Position numbers and translations under genes: made by a program. DNA of 64,000 nt from BD2-11 sp965221785 (lineage in GTDB: Bacteria > Gemmatimonadota > Gemmatimonadetes > Longimicrobiales > Gaopeijiaceae), in assembly GCA_965221785.1 (NCBI GenBank), contig CBDCSR010000002.1:992001-1056000 (forward strand), given 5' to 3'. The notes under the pieces were generated by a model. The model had not been told where the DNA came from. It made no database searches and was given only the letters and a program-made list of their open reading frames with translations. Each line of letters opens with the position of its first letter. The stretch's first letter is position 1. Shown here piece after piece: positions 8,691-17,669 of the stretch.

Positions 8691-9323
8691 ATGCGCAAGG
8701 GAATACTCGCGTCGACCATCGCCGTCCTTCTGATCGCCGCCGGCGCCTGTGCCGAATCGGCCGAAGAGGCCCCGCAGGAAGCGGATGAGAGCGCCCCGGA
8801 GACCGGCATGGTGCGCGTCGTCATCTCCACCGAATTCGGCGACATCGAGGTGGACATCGACACTGAGAACGCGCCGGGGACCTCCGCAAACTTCCTGCGC
8901 TACGTTGACGCGGGCCACTACGACGGCGGCCAGTTCCATCGCACGGTCACGATGGACAACCAGCCCGACGACACCGTCCGCATCGAGGTGATTCAGGCGA
9001 GCGTGAACGAGGAGTTCGCCGAGCAGGGATTCGACCCCATCCCCATGGAGCGCACCTCGGTCACGGGGCTGCGCCACGTCGACGGGGCAATCTCGATGGC
9101 GCGTGGACAACCGGACAGCGCCACCTCCAGCTTCTTCTTCTGCATCAACGACCAGCCGTCGCTGGACTTCGGCGGCAACCGCAATCCCGACCTCCAGGGA
9201 TTCGCGGCGTTCGGCATGGTCGTGAGCGGGATGGACGTGGTGCGCACGATCCAGGGGCAGCCCGTGGAGGCCCAGGCGCTCACCCCACCGGTGAGGATCA
9301 CATCCGTGCGGCGCGCCGACTGA
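8691..9323 (+). CDS. Lipoprotein cyclophilin-type peptidyl-prolyl isomerase
   Basis: A 210-residue protein with lipobox signal (LLIAAGAC, Cys near residue 19), an acidic linker rich in Glu and Ala, and a cyclophilin domain. The domain starts VRVVISTEFGDIEVDI and holds TSANFLRYVDAGHYDG, FHRTV and SMARGQPDSATSSFFFCI, the usual bacterial cyclophilin blocks. It should catalyse proline isomerization during folding of exported proteins at the membrane. AGGAGG lies 8 nt before the ATG. It follows the amidohydrolase gene by 96 nt on the same strand. Confidence 0.9.
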   Translation: MRKGILASTIAVLLIAAGACAESAEEAPQEADESAPETGMVRVVISTEFGDIEVDIDTENAPGTSANFLRYVDAGHYDGGQFHRTVTMDNQPDDTVRIEVIQASVNEEFAEQGFDPIPMERTSVTGLRHVDGAISMARGQPDSATSSFFFCINDQPSLDFGGNRNPDLQGFAAFGMVVSGMDVVRTIQGQPVEAQALTPPVRITSVRRAD

Positions 9324-9332
9324 CGGGAAGGG

Positions 9333-11171
9333 CTATTCGTCCACGATCAGGCCGGTGACGACATCGATCGGGCTCCTCCCCGGCAACTGCACGGTCAGGA
9401 TCAGGTCGTACTCACCCGGCTCGACCTCGGGCAGGGTCAGCGCGATGGCGCGGAAGACCGTGCCCAACTGGTCCGGTCCGGCCTCCTCCCAGCTCAGCTC
9501 CAGGGGTGCCTCAGGGGTGGTGAGGCGCAGGAACTGGGTGGCGCGCGCGAGCAACCCGGGGTTCGCATCCTGCATGGTGATGCCGACGATCGCGCTCTCG
9601 CCGGTCTGGAGCCCGTAGACCTCCCAGCCCGCCACGAAGGGCTCGCCCGAACGAACGCGGGTTGAACCCAGCACCCGGGGCAGCGCCTCGTCGAGACTCC
9701 CCGGCAGATCGCCGGCTGGATCGAGCAGCACGACGTCGGATATGGCCGCGAGCCCGAAGGGCAGGTTCTCCTGGCGTACGCCGCCGCGCACCCTCCAGCC
9801 CCGGTCGTCGGCATCTTCCAGGACTTCCATGCCGAAGATGTAGTCGCCGTTGGGAACCCGGGCGGTCACGACACCCTCGCGTTCGCTGCCGCGCTGGTCG
9901 ACGAGGCGCTCGCCCTCCGGGGTCAGCACGAACACCCCCGACTCCACCGCGCCGGCCACCGCGGGAGGCGGGGGCGGCGGGGCGGCGAAGGCCGCGAAGG
10001 GATCGGCGCCCGGCGCGATCTCGCGCACCATCGGCCGGGCGGGCTCCTCGGGAGGAGGAGGAGGCTGGTAGCCCGCCACCACCAGGAGCGAGTCGCCGCG
10101 GCGGAAACGCGCCACCTGCGCGTCCATGGTGGTGATGATGGGCGCGTACCAGGCGGCGTATCCGGTCCACGGCGCCCGGTCCTCGATCTCCCACGCGCGC
10201 ACGGGAATGCCCGCCGGATCCGCGAGGAACGTCCCCCCGGGCATGAACTCGCGGCCGTGGGGCCGGTGGCGCCCGATGATGAAGCGGTTGTCCTGCAGCA
10301 TGCCCGAGGCGGGCCGCGCCGGCCGGCCGCGCTCCCAGCCCACCTCGCCCCCGTAGCGGGCAACCAGTTCCTCCAGGTCCTCCTCCCAGGGAAGGTCGTA
10401 GGGGTTCTCCGCCGACTCGCGGATGCGAATCAGCGTGCGGCGGGCGTACTGCTCCGCCTCGCGGTCGTTGCCTTCGACCAGGTAGAGAGGATCTGCAAGC
10501 AGCCAGAGGCGCTGGCGCAGCGCCGCCTGCTCCGCCGGATCGGCATCCTCGAAGAGCTCGCGGGCCTCTTCGTCCAGGAGATAGTCGAGCGCCAGCCATC
10601 TCTCCCGCTCATCCTCGGGCATCCGCGGGATGACGTCGCGGAAGACCGCTTCCGCCTCGATGCTCCTTCCCAGCGACTGGAGCAGGTAGCCCTTGAGCGC
10701 CTGGCACCACCACTCGTCGTCGGGATGGCAGCGCTCGGTGAGGGCTTCGGCCCGGAGCAACTCTCCCTGCTCCCGCAGGTAGTAGACCCGCTGTCCCAGC
10801 ACCCACTTGTCGCGCGGGAGGCGGGAAGCGATGCGGCCGAGCGTGCGCAGCATGTCCATGCGCGCCATCTCGACCTCGAGCGGAGCGGGCTCTACCGGGG
10901 GCGCTTCCCCGTCCCCGTGCCGGAGGCACATCCGCCCGACGAGAGCATCGCACTGGCCTCCGAAGCCACTCCACTCCGGCGGAAGCCGCTGTTCCCGAAA
11001 GCGCTCGAACTCCTTCTGCTCCTGCTTCGCCTCCTCGAGCAGCGCGATCGAATCGGCTTCGGGGCTTGCCGCCTCTTCCTGGGCAGCGCGGGCCGGCAGC
11101 GGTGAGACGAGGCAGATGAGGACGGCTGCGAGACCGGTTTGTCTCGCGAGGTCGCTGCGGCGGTGACTCAT
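9333..11171 (-). CDS. Secreted protein of unknown function, TPR-like N-terminus and beta-rich C-terminus
   Basis: A 612-residue protein with a signal peptide (TGLAAVLICLVSPLPARA). Residues about 80-190 look helical and TPR-like (KGYLLQSLGRSIEAEAVFRDV) with paired cysteines in QCDALVGRMC. A middle section around residues 190-270 (YARRTLIRIRESAENPYDLP, then a conserved-looking GW) loosely recalls the GWxTD proteins of Gemmatimonadota. A proline-rich loop (PPPPPEE and PPPPPP) divides it from a beta-rich C-terminal third. The start at MSHRRSD is supported by GGAG upstream. I do not assign a function. Its stop faces that of the cyclophilin gene 9 nt away. Confidence 0.75.
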   Translation of the reverse strand: MSHRRSDLARQTGLAAVLICLVSPLPARAAQEEAASPEADSIALLEEAKQEQKEFERFREQRLPPEWSGFGGQCDALVGRMCLRHGDGEAPPVEPAPLEVEMARMDMLRTLGRIASRLPRDKWVLGQRVYYLREQGELLRAEALTERCHPDDEWWCQALKGYLLQSLGRSIEAEAVFRDVIPRMPEDERERWLALDYLLDEEARELFEDADPAEQAALRQRLWLLADPLYLVEGNDREAEQYARRTLIRIRESAENPYDLPWEEDLEELVARYGGEVGWERGRPARPASGMLQDNRFIIGRHRPHGREFMPGGTFLADPAGIPVRAWEIEDRAPWTGYAAWYAPIITTMDAQVARFRRGDSLLVVAGYQPPPPPEEPARPMVREIAPGADPFAAFAAPPPPPPAVAGAVESGVFVLTPEGERLVDQRGSEREGVVTARVPNGDYIFGMEVLEDADDRGWRVRGGVRQENLPFGLAAISDVVLLDPAGDLPGSLDEALPRVLGSTRVRSGEPFVAGWEVYGLQTGESAIVGITMQDANPGLLARATQFLRLTTPEAPLELSWEEAGPDQLGTVFRAIALTLPEVEPGEYDLILTVQLPGRSPIDVVTGLIVDE

Positions 11172-11442
11172 TGGCGATGGCTCCGTGAGGACGTGGCTGT
11201 CCCACCTTAGGATGCATGACCGGGACGAAGGGTTGACGTCGCTCCGGTGCGAGGCGCATTGGAAGATCCTGCTACCCGGCGTCCGGGTTTCGGGTTCGGC
11301 TCCATCGGCACGCAACGCAGATACCGGTCGGGTGCGCCCCTGTGCGGAGCATGGGGCCGTGGGCCTCGCGCATCGCCGGAGGCGGGCTCACGGACCTATA
11401 CTCAGGACAGCAGTTCGCACGCCTCCCCATCCCGAGCCTCTC

Positions 11443-12669
11443 ATGATTCCCATCTCCTCGCTTCCTCTGCTACTGGTCCTGGCTGCGCCTCAACAACTGC
11501 CGGAACCTTTCGAAACCCCATGGAACCGCGCCATTCCGAACATCGTGGAGCGCCCGGAAGGGGCGAACCTCTCGGTTCCACCCGGCTTCGTCGTGAACGT
11601 CTTCGCCGACGACCTGGCGGCTCCCCGACGGCTTGCGCTCGCGCCCGGCGGCGACGTGTTCGTGGCGGAGAGCCGGAGGGGTGTGGTCACGCTGCTGCGG
11701 GACGCCGACGGCGACGGGGTGGCCGAGTACCGCGAAGCCTTCGCGGAGGAATTGACCCGGCCATACGGCATCGCCTTCCACGGCGGGTACGTGTACGTGG
11801 GCAACAACGACGCGGTGGTGCGCTTCCGCCATGCGCCGGGCCAGACCCGGGCGCAGGGTCCGCCCGAACACGTTGTGGATCTGCCCGTCAGCAGCGATGC
11901 GCTCGATCACGACACCGCCGAGCGCCTGGGCATCGACATCAGCCGGACCATGGGGTTCAACCACTGGACGCGCAATCTCATCTTCGATCCGGATGGCGAG
12001 CTCATGTACGTGGCCGTCGGTTCCGCCACCAACGCCATGCCGGGGACGGACCCGCGCCGCGCCGCCATCAACGAGTACCGGCCGGACGGCTCGGGACATC
12101 GGGTGTTCGCGGGCGGGCTGCGCAACCCCGTCGCGCTCGCCTTCGACCCGGTGACGGGTGCGCTGTGGACCGCGGTGCACGAGCGCGACCATCTCGGGGA
12201 CGACCTGGCCCCGGACTACGTCACCTCGGTGCGGGAGGGCGGCTTCTACGGCTGGCCGTACGCGTACATCGGGCCCAACCCGGAACCGGTCCTGAACGGG
12301 GCGCGGCCGGACCTGGTGGAGCGCACCCTCGTACCCGACGTCCTGCTTCCAGCGCACGCGGCCCCCATGGGCATGGCGTTCCACACCGGCGAGGGATTCC
12401 CCGAGGAATACCGCAACCACGCCTTCGTCGCGCTGCACGGATCCATCAACCGGCTCGATCTGAAGGGCTATTCGGTGGTGCGCATCCCGTTCGAGGGCGG
12501 ACGCCCTGCCGGACCGCCGGAGGACTTCCTGACCGGGTTCATCGTCCGTGACGACGACGAGAAGGAAGTCTGGGGCCGCCCCGTGGACGTGCTTCAGGCG
12601 CCGGACGGCGCGCTGCTGGTCTCCGACGACGCCGGCAACCGCATCTTTCGCATCCGCTTCGCGGGATAG
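11443..12669 (+). CDS. Exported PQQ-dependent glucose/sorbosone dehydrogenase-like protein
   Basis: A 408-residue propeller protein of the sorbosone/glucose dehydrogenase type. Typical blocks are VPPGFVVNVFADDLAAPR, GDVFVAESRRG, DADGDGVAE, RPYGIAFHGG, FAGGLRNPVALAFDPVTG, WTAVHERDHLGDDL, EGGFYGWPYAYIG and LVSDDAGNRIFRI. Family members oxidize sugars or aldehydes in the periplasm using PQQ and pass electrons to the respiratory chain. A short hydrophobic N-terminus (MIPISSLPLLLVLAAP) fits export. The ATG at 11443 follows a long arginine-rich upstream frame that I regard as noncoding. PQQ binding is inferred from the family, not seen. Confidence 0.85.
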   Translation: MIPISSLPLLLVLAAPQQLPEPFETPWNRAIPNIVERPEGANLSVPPGFVVNVFADDLAAPRRLALAPGGDVFVAESRRGVVTLLRDADGDGVAEYREAFAEELTRPYGIAFHGGYVYVGNNDAVVRFRHAPGQTRAQGPPEHVVDLPVSSDALDHDTAERLGIDISRTMGFNHWTRNLIFDPDGELMYVAVGSATNAMPGTDPRRAAINEYRPDGSGHRVFAGGLRNPVALAFDPVTGALWTAVHERDHLGDDLAPDYVTSVREGGFYGWPYAYIGPNPEPVLNGARPDLVERTLVPDVLLPAHAAPMGMAFHTGEGFPEEYRNHAFVALHGSINRLDLKGYSVVRIPFEGGRPAGPPEDFLTGFIVRDDDEKEVWGRPVDVLQAPDGALLVSDDAGNRIFRIRFAG

Positions 12670-12739
12670 GGACTCGCGCGCTCCCGCGTTCGGAGGAGCA
12701 GTCGGACCGCGCGCCCTCTCGCAGCGTCCGCGCCGCCAG

Positions 12740-13573
12740 CTAGGGCAGGCGCAGCGCCCGTGCCAGGGCCCGCCCGGCGCTGCCGGCCGGTTCCCGAGTC
12801 CCCGTCGGCGCCCTGGGGCCGGCCCCCGCGATGGCTTCCCGCAGGCCCGCCCCGTCGACCCCCTTTTCGAGTACCCCCCGGCTCGCCACCGAAATCCGCC
12901 CCGTCTCCTCGCTGACCACGACCACGACCGCGTCGGTTTCCTCGCTCAGCCCGATCGCGGCGCGGTGCCGGGTGCCCAGCGTGCGGTCGGGAACCGGCGC
13001 CTGGTTGAGCGGCAGAATCGCCCCCGCCGCCTTGATGGTGTCGCCCGACACGATCACGGCGCCATCGTGGAGCGGCGAATTGGGGGTGAAGATGGCGCCC
13101 AGGAGCACGCGCGAGACGCGCGCCCGCAGGCGGCTGCCGGTCTGGGCGTACTCGTCCAGTCCGACATCCCCCTCCATGGCGATCAGAGCGCCGATCCTCA
13201 TGCTCGAAAGACGCTCGACCGCGCCCGCGATCTCTTCCACCACCTGGCTTTCCTCGAGCCGGCTGAACAGCTGCAGCATGCGCGCCTGACCCAGCCGGGC
13301 GAGGGTAGAGCGAATCTCCGGCTGGAAGATGACGAGCGCGGCGATGGCGCCGTACTGGAAGACCGCGTCCATGATCGACCGCATGAGGTCGAGTCCCAGC
13401 AGGCGCGCGAGGGCGTAGATGCCGGCGATCAGCAGCCCGCCCAGCAGGATCTGCATGGCACGCGTGCGCTGGATGAACAGCAGGATCCGGTACAGCAGCG
13501 CCGCGACGATGAGGATCTCGAGGATATCAAGCCAGCCGGGCGCGAACAGCGCGAAAAGATCCCCGATGCTCAT
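12740..13573 (-). CDS. cdaA: Diadenylate cyclase CdaA (c-di-AMP synthase)
   Basis: A 277-residue membrane protein with three predicted N-terminal helices (residues 15-95) and a DAC domain. Catalytic motifs are visible: DGA at 170-172 in PLHDGAVIV and RHR at 202-204 in GTRHRAAIG. The enzyme condenses two ATP into cyclic di-AMP, a second messenger for potassium and cell-wall homeostasis. The C-terminal tail (about 35 residues, Gly/Ala/Arg-rich) is low complexity. It lies 64 nt downstream of ftsH on the same strand, where many bacteria place folP between the two; no folP is present here. Confidence 0.96.
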   Translation of the reverse strand: MSIGDLFALFAPGWLDILEILIVAALLYRILLFIQRTRAMQILLGGLLIAGIYALARLLGLDLMRSIMDAVFQYGAIAALVIFQPEIRSTLARLGQARMLQLFSRLEESQVVEEIAGAVERLSSMRIGALIAMEGDVGLDEYAQTGSRLRARVSRVLLGAIFTPNSPLHDGAVIVSGDTIKAAGAILPLNQAPVPDRTLGTRHRAAIGLSEETDAVVVVVSEETGRISVASRGVLEKGVDGAGLREAIAGAGPRAPTGTREPAGSAGRALARALRLP

Positions 13574-13637
13574 GCTCTCTCAGACGCGCTGGAAGACCGC
13601 GGTTGCATTCGAGCGGGCGGGTGTTTCCGACTGGCGG

Positions 13638-15716
13638 TCAAGGGTCGTCTGCGTGCGAGCCCCTCGTTCGGGCAGCGGGTCCGTCGACGCGCGCGGACGA
13701 AACGGGAACCGCCTCCTCCGGCTCGCGGAGGGGGTCCGGCGTGCCTCCGGCTACCGACTGCGTCGTGCCGTCGAGCGGCTCCCCGGTCTCGGGCGGCTCG
13801 CTTCCGTTTTCCTCGCCCGGCATCGGCGGCTCTTCCCGCGACATGGGCGGCAACGGTTCGCCCTGCTCGATCAACTCGATCTCGCGGCGGCCCAGCGTTT
13901 CGCGTTCGAGCAGCGCCTCGGCGATGGTCTCGAGCAGTTCCTTGTGCTCCTCCAGCAGCACACGCGCCCGGTCGTGCGCGCTGTCCAGAAGGCGCTTGAC
14001 CTCGCTGTCGACCAGCTCCGCGGTGTGTTCCGAAATTTCGCGCCGCTGAACCAGCTCGCGGCCGAGAAAGATCTCCTGCTCCGAATCCCCGACCGCCATC
14101 AGGCCCACCCGCTCGGACATGCCGAAACGGGTCACCATCCGGCGCGCCATGCTGGTGGCGCGCTCGATGTCGTTCCCGGCCCCGGTCGTCACCTTTGTCG
14201 GGCCGAAGCGCATCTCCTCGGCGACGCGTCCCCCGAACAGCATCACCAGCTGCCCTTCCAGCCAGTCCTTCGTGTAGGAGTGCCGGTCCTCCTCGGGAAG
14301 GCTCGCGGTGAGTCCGAGGGCGCGCCCGCGGGGGACGATCGTGACCTTGTGCACGGGATCGAGGCCCGGGATGCGCAGCCCGAGTACGGCATGGCCCGCT
14401 TCGTGATACGCGGTCAACTCACGCTCGGACTCGGTCAGCACCAGGCTCTTGCGCTCCGCCCCCAGCATGACCTTGTCCTTCGCCTTCTCGAAGTGGACCA
14501 TGGCGACCCGGTCGGCGCCTTCGCGCGCGGCGACGAGGGCCGCCTCATTGCAGACGTTGGCCAGATCCGCGCCCGACAGGCCGGGGGTGCCCCGGGCGAT
14601 GACGGACAGATCCACGTCTTCGGCGAGCGGGAGTTTGCGCGCGTGCACGCCCAGGATGCCCTCCCGGCCCTTGATGTCCGGGGAGTCCACCACGACCTGC
14701 CGGTCGAAGCGGCCGGGGCGAAGCAGCGCCGGATCGAGCACGTCGGGCCGGTTGGTGGCCGCCAGCAGGATCACTCCGTCGTTGGACTCGAAGCCGTCCA
14801 TCTCCACCAGAAGCGCGTTCAGCGTCTGCTCGCGCTCGTCGTGTCCCCCGCCCAGGCCGGCGCCCCGGTGACGGCCCACCGCATCGATCTCATCCACGAA
14901 GATGATGCAGGGTGCGTGCGATTTCCCCTGCTCGAAGAGATCGCGCACGCGCGAGGCGCCCACGCCGACAAACATCTCGACGAAGTCGGAGCCCGACATC
15001 TGGAAGAAGGGACGCGCTGCCTCGCCCGCCACAGCACGCGCGAGCAGGGTCTTGCCGGTGCCCGGGGGACCCACCAGGAGCACGCCCTTGGGAAGGCGGC
15101 CACCCAGGCGCACGAAGCGCTGCGGATCCTTCAGAAACTCGATGACCTCCTGAAGCTCTTCCTTGGCCTCATCCGCGCCCGCGACATCCTCGAACGTCAC
15201 CTTGGGCGTGTCCGGAGAGATGAGCTTGGCCTTGGAGCGGCCGAACTGGAAGGCCCGGTTGCCCCCGCTCTGAAGGCTGCGCACGAACCAGATCCAGATC
15301 CCGGCCATGAGGATCCAGGGGAGAAACGCGAACACCCGCTCGATGACGGGAGTGCTCGCGGGCCTTGCTCGGATGATGACGTTGCGCGCCTGGAGCTCTT
15401 CGAGCAGTCCGTCCGTGACTTCGCCCGGAAGCATGGAGACGAAGCGGCTCATGTCTTCGCCGTCCCGGTTCACGGGGGTGCGCAGTTCGCCCTCCACGCT
15501 GCGCGCATCGACGATCGTCACCTCGCGGATGTTGCCGGACGCCAACTGCTCGCGAAACTCGGTGTAGGTGAACTCGACGCCCGCGTTGCCCCCCGAACTG
15601 AAGAGCTGCATGAAGAGGAGGGGCACCAGCGCCAGCAGAATCCAGAACGAGGCGGTGCGCGAGAGCCGGGAGAACCTGCTGCCGGACTCGGGTCGGTTCT
15701 GTTCGGAATCAGACAT
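13638..15716 (-). CDS. ftsH: ATP-dependent zinc metalloprotease FtsH
   Basis: A 692-residue AAA protease anchored in the membrane. There are two transmembrane helices (about 22-38 and 128-147) around a periplasmic domain, Walker A GPPGTGKT at 216-223, Walker B IIFVDEID at about 271-278, a second region of homology (TNRPDVLDPALLRPGRFD), and zinc site HEAGH at 438-442. It degrades unassembled membrane proteins and short-lived regulators as a hexamer. The C-terminal 50 residues are acidic and proline-rich. The ATG at 15716 has no obvious Shine-Dalgarno site. It follows hpt by 35 nt and precedes cdaA. Confidence 0.97.
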   Translation of the reverse strand: MSDSEQNRPESGSRFSRLSRTASFWILLALVPLLFMQLFSSGGNAGVEFTYTEFREQLASGNIREVTIVDARSVEGELRTPVNRDGEDMSRFVSMLPGEVTDGLLEELQARNVIIRARPASTPVIERVFAFLPWILMAGIWIWFVRSLQSGGNRAFQFGRSKAKLISPDTPKVTFEDVAGADEAKEELQEVIEFLKDPQRFVRLGGRLPKGVLLVGPPGTGKTLLARAVAGEAARPFFQMSGSDFVEMFVGVGASRVRDLFEQGKSHAPCIIFVDEIDAVGRHRGAGLGGGHDEREQTLNALLVEMDGFESNDGVILLAATNRPDVLDPALLRPGRFDRQVVVDSPDIKGREGILGVHARKLPLAEDVDLSVIARGTPGLSGADLANVCNEAALVAAREGADRVAMVHFEKAKDKVMLGAERKSLVLTESERELTAYHEAGHAVLGLRIPGLDPVHKVTIVPRGRALGLTASLPEEDRHSYTKDWLEGQLVMLFGGRVAEEMRFGPTKVTTGAGNDIERATSMARRMVTRFGMSERVGLMAVGDSEQEIFLGRELVQRREISEHTAELVDSEVKRLLDSAHDRARVLLEEHKELLETIAEALLERETLGRREIELIEQGEPLPPMSREEPPMPGEENGSEPPETGEPLDGTTQSVAGGTPDPLREPEEAVPVSSARVDGPAARTRGSHADDP

Positions 15717-15751
15717 TATTCAGAGTAATCCGGGACCACCGGCCCGTGCTC

Positions 15752-16300
15752 TCAGATGCTCGCGATGTAGGGAAGATGCCGGAAGTTCTCGCTGTAATCG
15801 AGGCCGTAGCCCACCACGAACTCCGGGGGGGCGTCGAAGCCGACCCATCTGGGCTCGTGCGCGATGCCGTCCCGGCGCTTGTGAAGAAAGGTACACAATT
15901 CGAGGCTGGCCGGTCCGCGCGCCCGGATGATGGGCACCAGGGATGCCATGGTCCTGCCGCTGTCGATAATGTCGTCCACCAGGATGACGTGGCGCCCCCG
16001 GAGCGACACCTCCGGATCGTAGAGGAGCTGCACGTTCCCCGATGATACCATACCCGTCCCGTAGCTCGAAGTCACGATGAAGTCGACCTGAACGGGGTGG
16101 TGGATGCAGCGCACGAGGTCGGCCACGAACATGAACGAGCCCTTCAGCAGGCCAAGCACGAGCAGTTCCTCGCGCGAGTCGTAGCACGCCGAGATCTCGT
16201 CGCCCAGCTCCCGTACCCGGCCCGCGATCTGTTCCCGCGTAAAGATGATGCGGCGCACTCGGCCCCCGGTGCGTCGCGCAACGTCAGTCGGTGGCGTCAT
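15752..16300 (-). CDS. hpt: Hypoxanthine phosphoribosyltransferase
   Basis: A 182-residue purine salvage enzyme converting hypoxanthine or guanine plus PRPP to the nucleotide. The PRPP loop is VILVDDIIDSGRT, the flexible-loop region is TSSYG, and VGYGLDYSENFRHLPYI near the end is typical of bacterial Hpt. The ATG lies inside the last codons of tilS (17-nt overlap), with GGGAG about 9 nt upstream, so translation is probably coupled. The order tilS-hpt-ftsH is conserved in many bacteria. Confidence 0.95.
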   Translation of the reverse strand: MTPPTDVARRTGGRVRRIIFTREQIAGRVRELGDEISACYDSREELLVLGLLKGSFMFVADLVRCIHHPVQVDFIVTSSYGTGMVSSGNVQLLYDPEVSLRGRHVILVDDIIDSGRTMASLVPIIRARGPASLELCTFLHKRRDGIAHEPRWVGFDAPPEFVVGYGLDYSENFRHLPYIASI

Positions 16301-17669
16301 CGAGATCCACTCCCACGTAGAGGATTGCGTCGTGCGGTGCGGGCCGCGCCTCGATGGACCGCGCCACCCCCGGCACCCAGAGGATGCGCCCTCCGGAATC
16401 GGCCAGCACCGGCCGGCGCGCGCGCGCCGGCCGCGGCAGGCGCGCCTCACCGAACACCTTCTTGAGCTTGCGGGTGCCGGCGGCGAGGCGAATCCGGTCT
16501 CCGGGCCGCCAACTGCGGAAGAGGATGGGGAAGCGCAGCGCCGGGATGGAGAGCCTTTCTCCTCCCACCGAGCCGCGCGTCGACCAGCGTGCGAAGAAGG
16601 CGGCGCCTCCCGAACGGCCCTCGGCCGCGCCTTCGCCGGGAGCCGGAACCGCCACGAAACGGGCGTGGTCGGAGGGTTGCCCGCCGGCGATCCTCGTGGC
16701 GACGCGCGCAATGGCCAGGCGCTCAAAGGCGCGGGACAGAACCGCTCCGCCGGGGAGGTCGATCGACCGGCCGCTCCCGCCGGAGCAGGCGAACTCCGAC
16801 GCCAGGTCGGTGCCGCTGGCATCGAGGTGGGCGCCGGCCTCCGCCGCCAGCTCCCGGATCAGCCTGGCGCGCACCAGCCGATCGCACTGCAGGAGGGCGT
16901 CCCGGCTGAACGAGACGCCCTCTTCGGTGCGGCGCACCCCAAGACCCGCGAGCAGCGTCGGGGCCACGGCGTGCCAGAGGCGGTTCTCCTCCTCCGCCAG
17001 GCGGGCCAGACGGTGGAGGGCGCGGCGGGCGCCCGGCGCGACGCGCTTCTCGGCGAGCGGCAGCAGCTCCCGGCGTACCACGTTGCGCGGGATGTCGGGC
17101 GACCGATTGGTGGGGTCGGTCCGGTGACGGAGGCGGGCCGCCGAGGCGTAGGCGGCGAGTTCGCGCTTCCAGAAGGGCAGCAGCGGCCGGTACAGCCCGG
17201 GTTCGCGAGTGCGCGGTATCCCGGCCAGGCCGGCGAGGCCGGTGCCCCGCAACATCCGGTAGGCAACCGTTTCGGCCTGGTCGTCCGCGTGATGGGCGGT
17301 CATGACCCACCGGCAGCCGGTTTCGGCGCGCGCCTCCTCCAGAAAGCGATAGCGGGCCCGGCGCGCCTCGGTCTCGTTGGCGGGAGGACGGGCGACCGCG
17401 CGTGTCACCAGCGGCACCTGCCAAGCGCGCGCGAGGCCCTTCACCCAGTGGGCGTCGTCGGCGCTTCCGGGGCGCATGCGGTGATCGAGGTGGGCGGCGT
17501 GCACTGCGAGCGCCGGGAGGCGCGGCGTGAAGCGCAGGAGGTGAAGCAGGACGGTGGAATCGAGGCCGCCCGAGAGCGACACCAGGACCCGCCCGCCGCC
17601 GGAAACGACCCCGTCCTCGGCCAGCGCCGCACGGAAGCGGCGGGCCAGTGACCGGTCGGGCCTGTTCAC
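16284..17669 (-). CDS. tilS: tRNA(Ile)-lysidine synthetase TilS
   Basis: A 461-residue N-type PP-loop ATPase with SGGLDS near residue 34, AHHADDQAET, the RNVVRRELLP element and the C-terminal substrate-binding domain (SWRPGDRIRL, LKKVFGEARLPR). It converts C34 of tRNA-Ile(CAU) to lysidine so the tRNA reads AUA. A GTG start is chosen because it overlaps the stop of the upstream phosphodiesterase gene as GTGA; the frame continues upstream only as low-complexity sequence. A tRNA gene with a CAU anticodon lies about 1.6 kb upstream on the same strand. Confidence 0.93.
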   Translation of the reverse strand: MNRPDRSLARRFRAALAEDGVVSGGGRVLVSLSGGLDSTVLLHLLRFTPRLPALAVHAAHLDHRMRPGSADDAHWVKGLARAWQVPLVTRAVARPPANETEARRARYRFLEEARAETGCRWVMTAHHADDQAETVAYRMLRGTGLAGLAGIPRTREPGLYRPLLPFWKRELAAYASAARLRHRTDPTNRSPDIPRNVVRRELLPLAEKRVAPGARRALHRLARLAEEENRLWHAVAPTLLAGLGVRRTEEGVSFSRDALLQCDRLVRARLIRELAAEAGAHLDASGTDLASEFACSGGSGRSIDLPGGAVLSRAFERLAIARVATRIAGGQPSDHARFVAVPAPGEGAAEGRSGGAAFFARWSTRGSVGGERLSIPALRFPILFRSWRPGDRIRLAAGTRKLKKVFGEARLPRPARARRPVLADSGGRILWVPGVARSIEARPAPHDAILYVGVDLDDATD

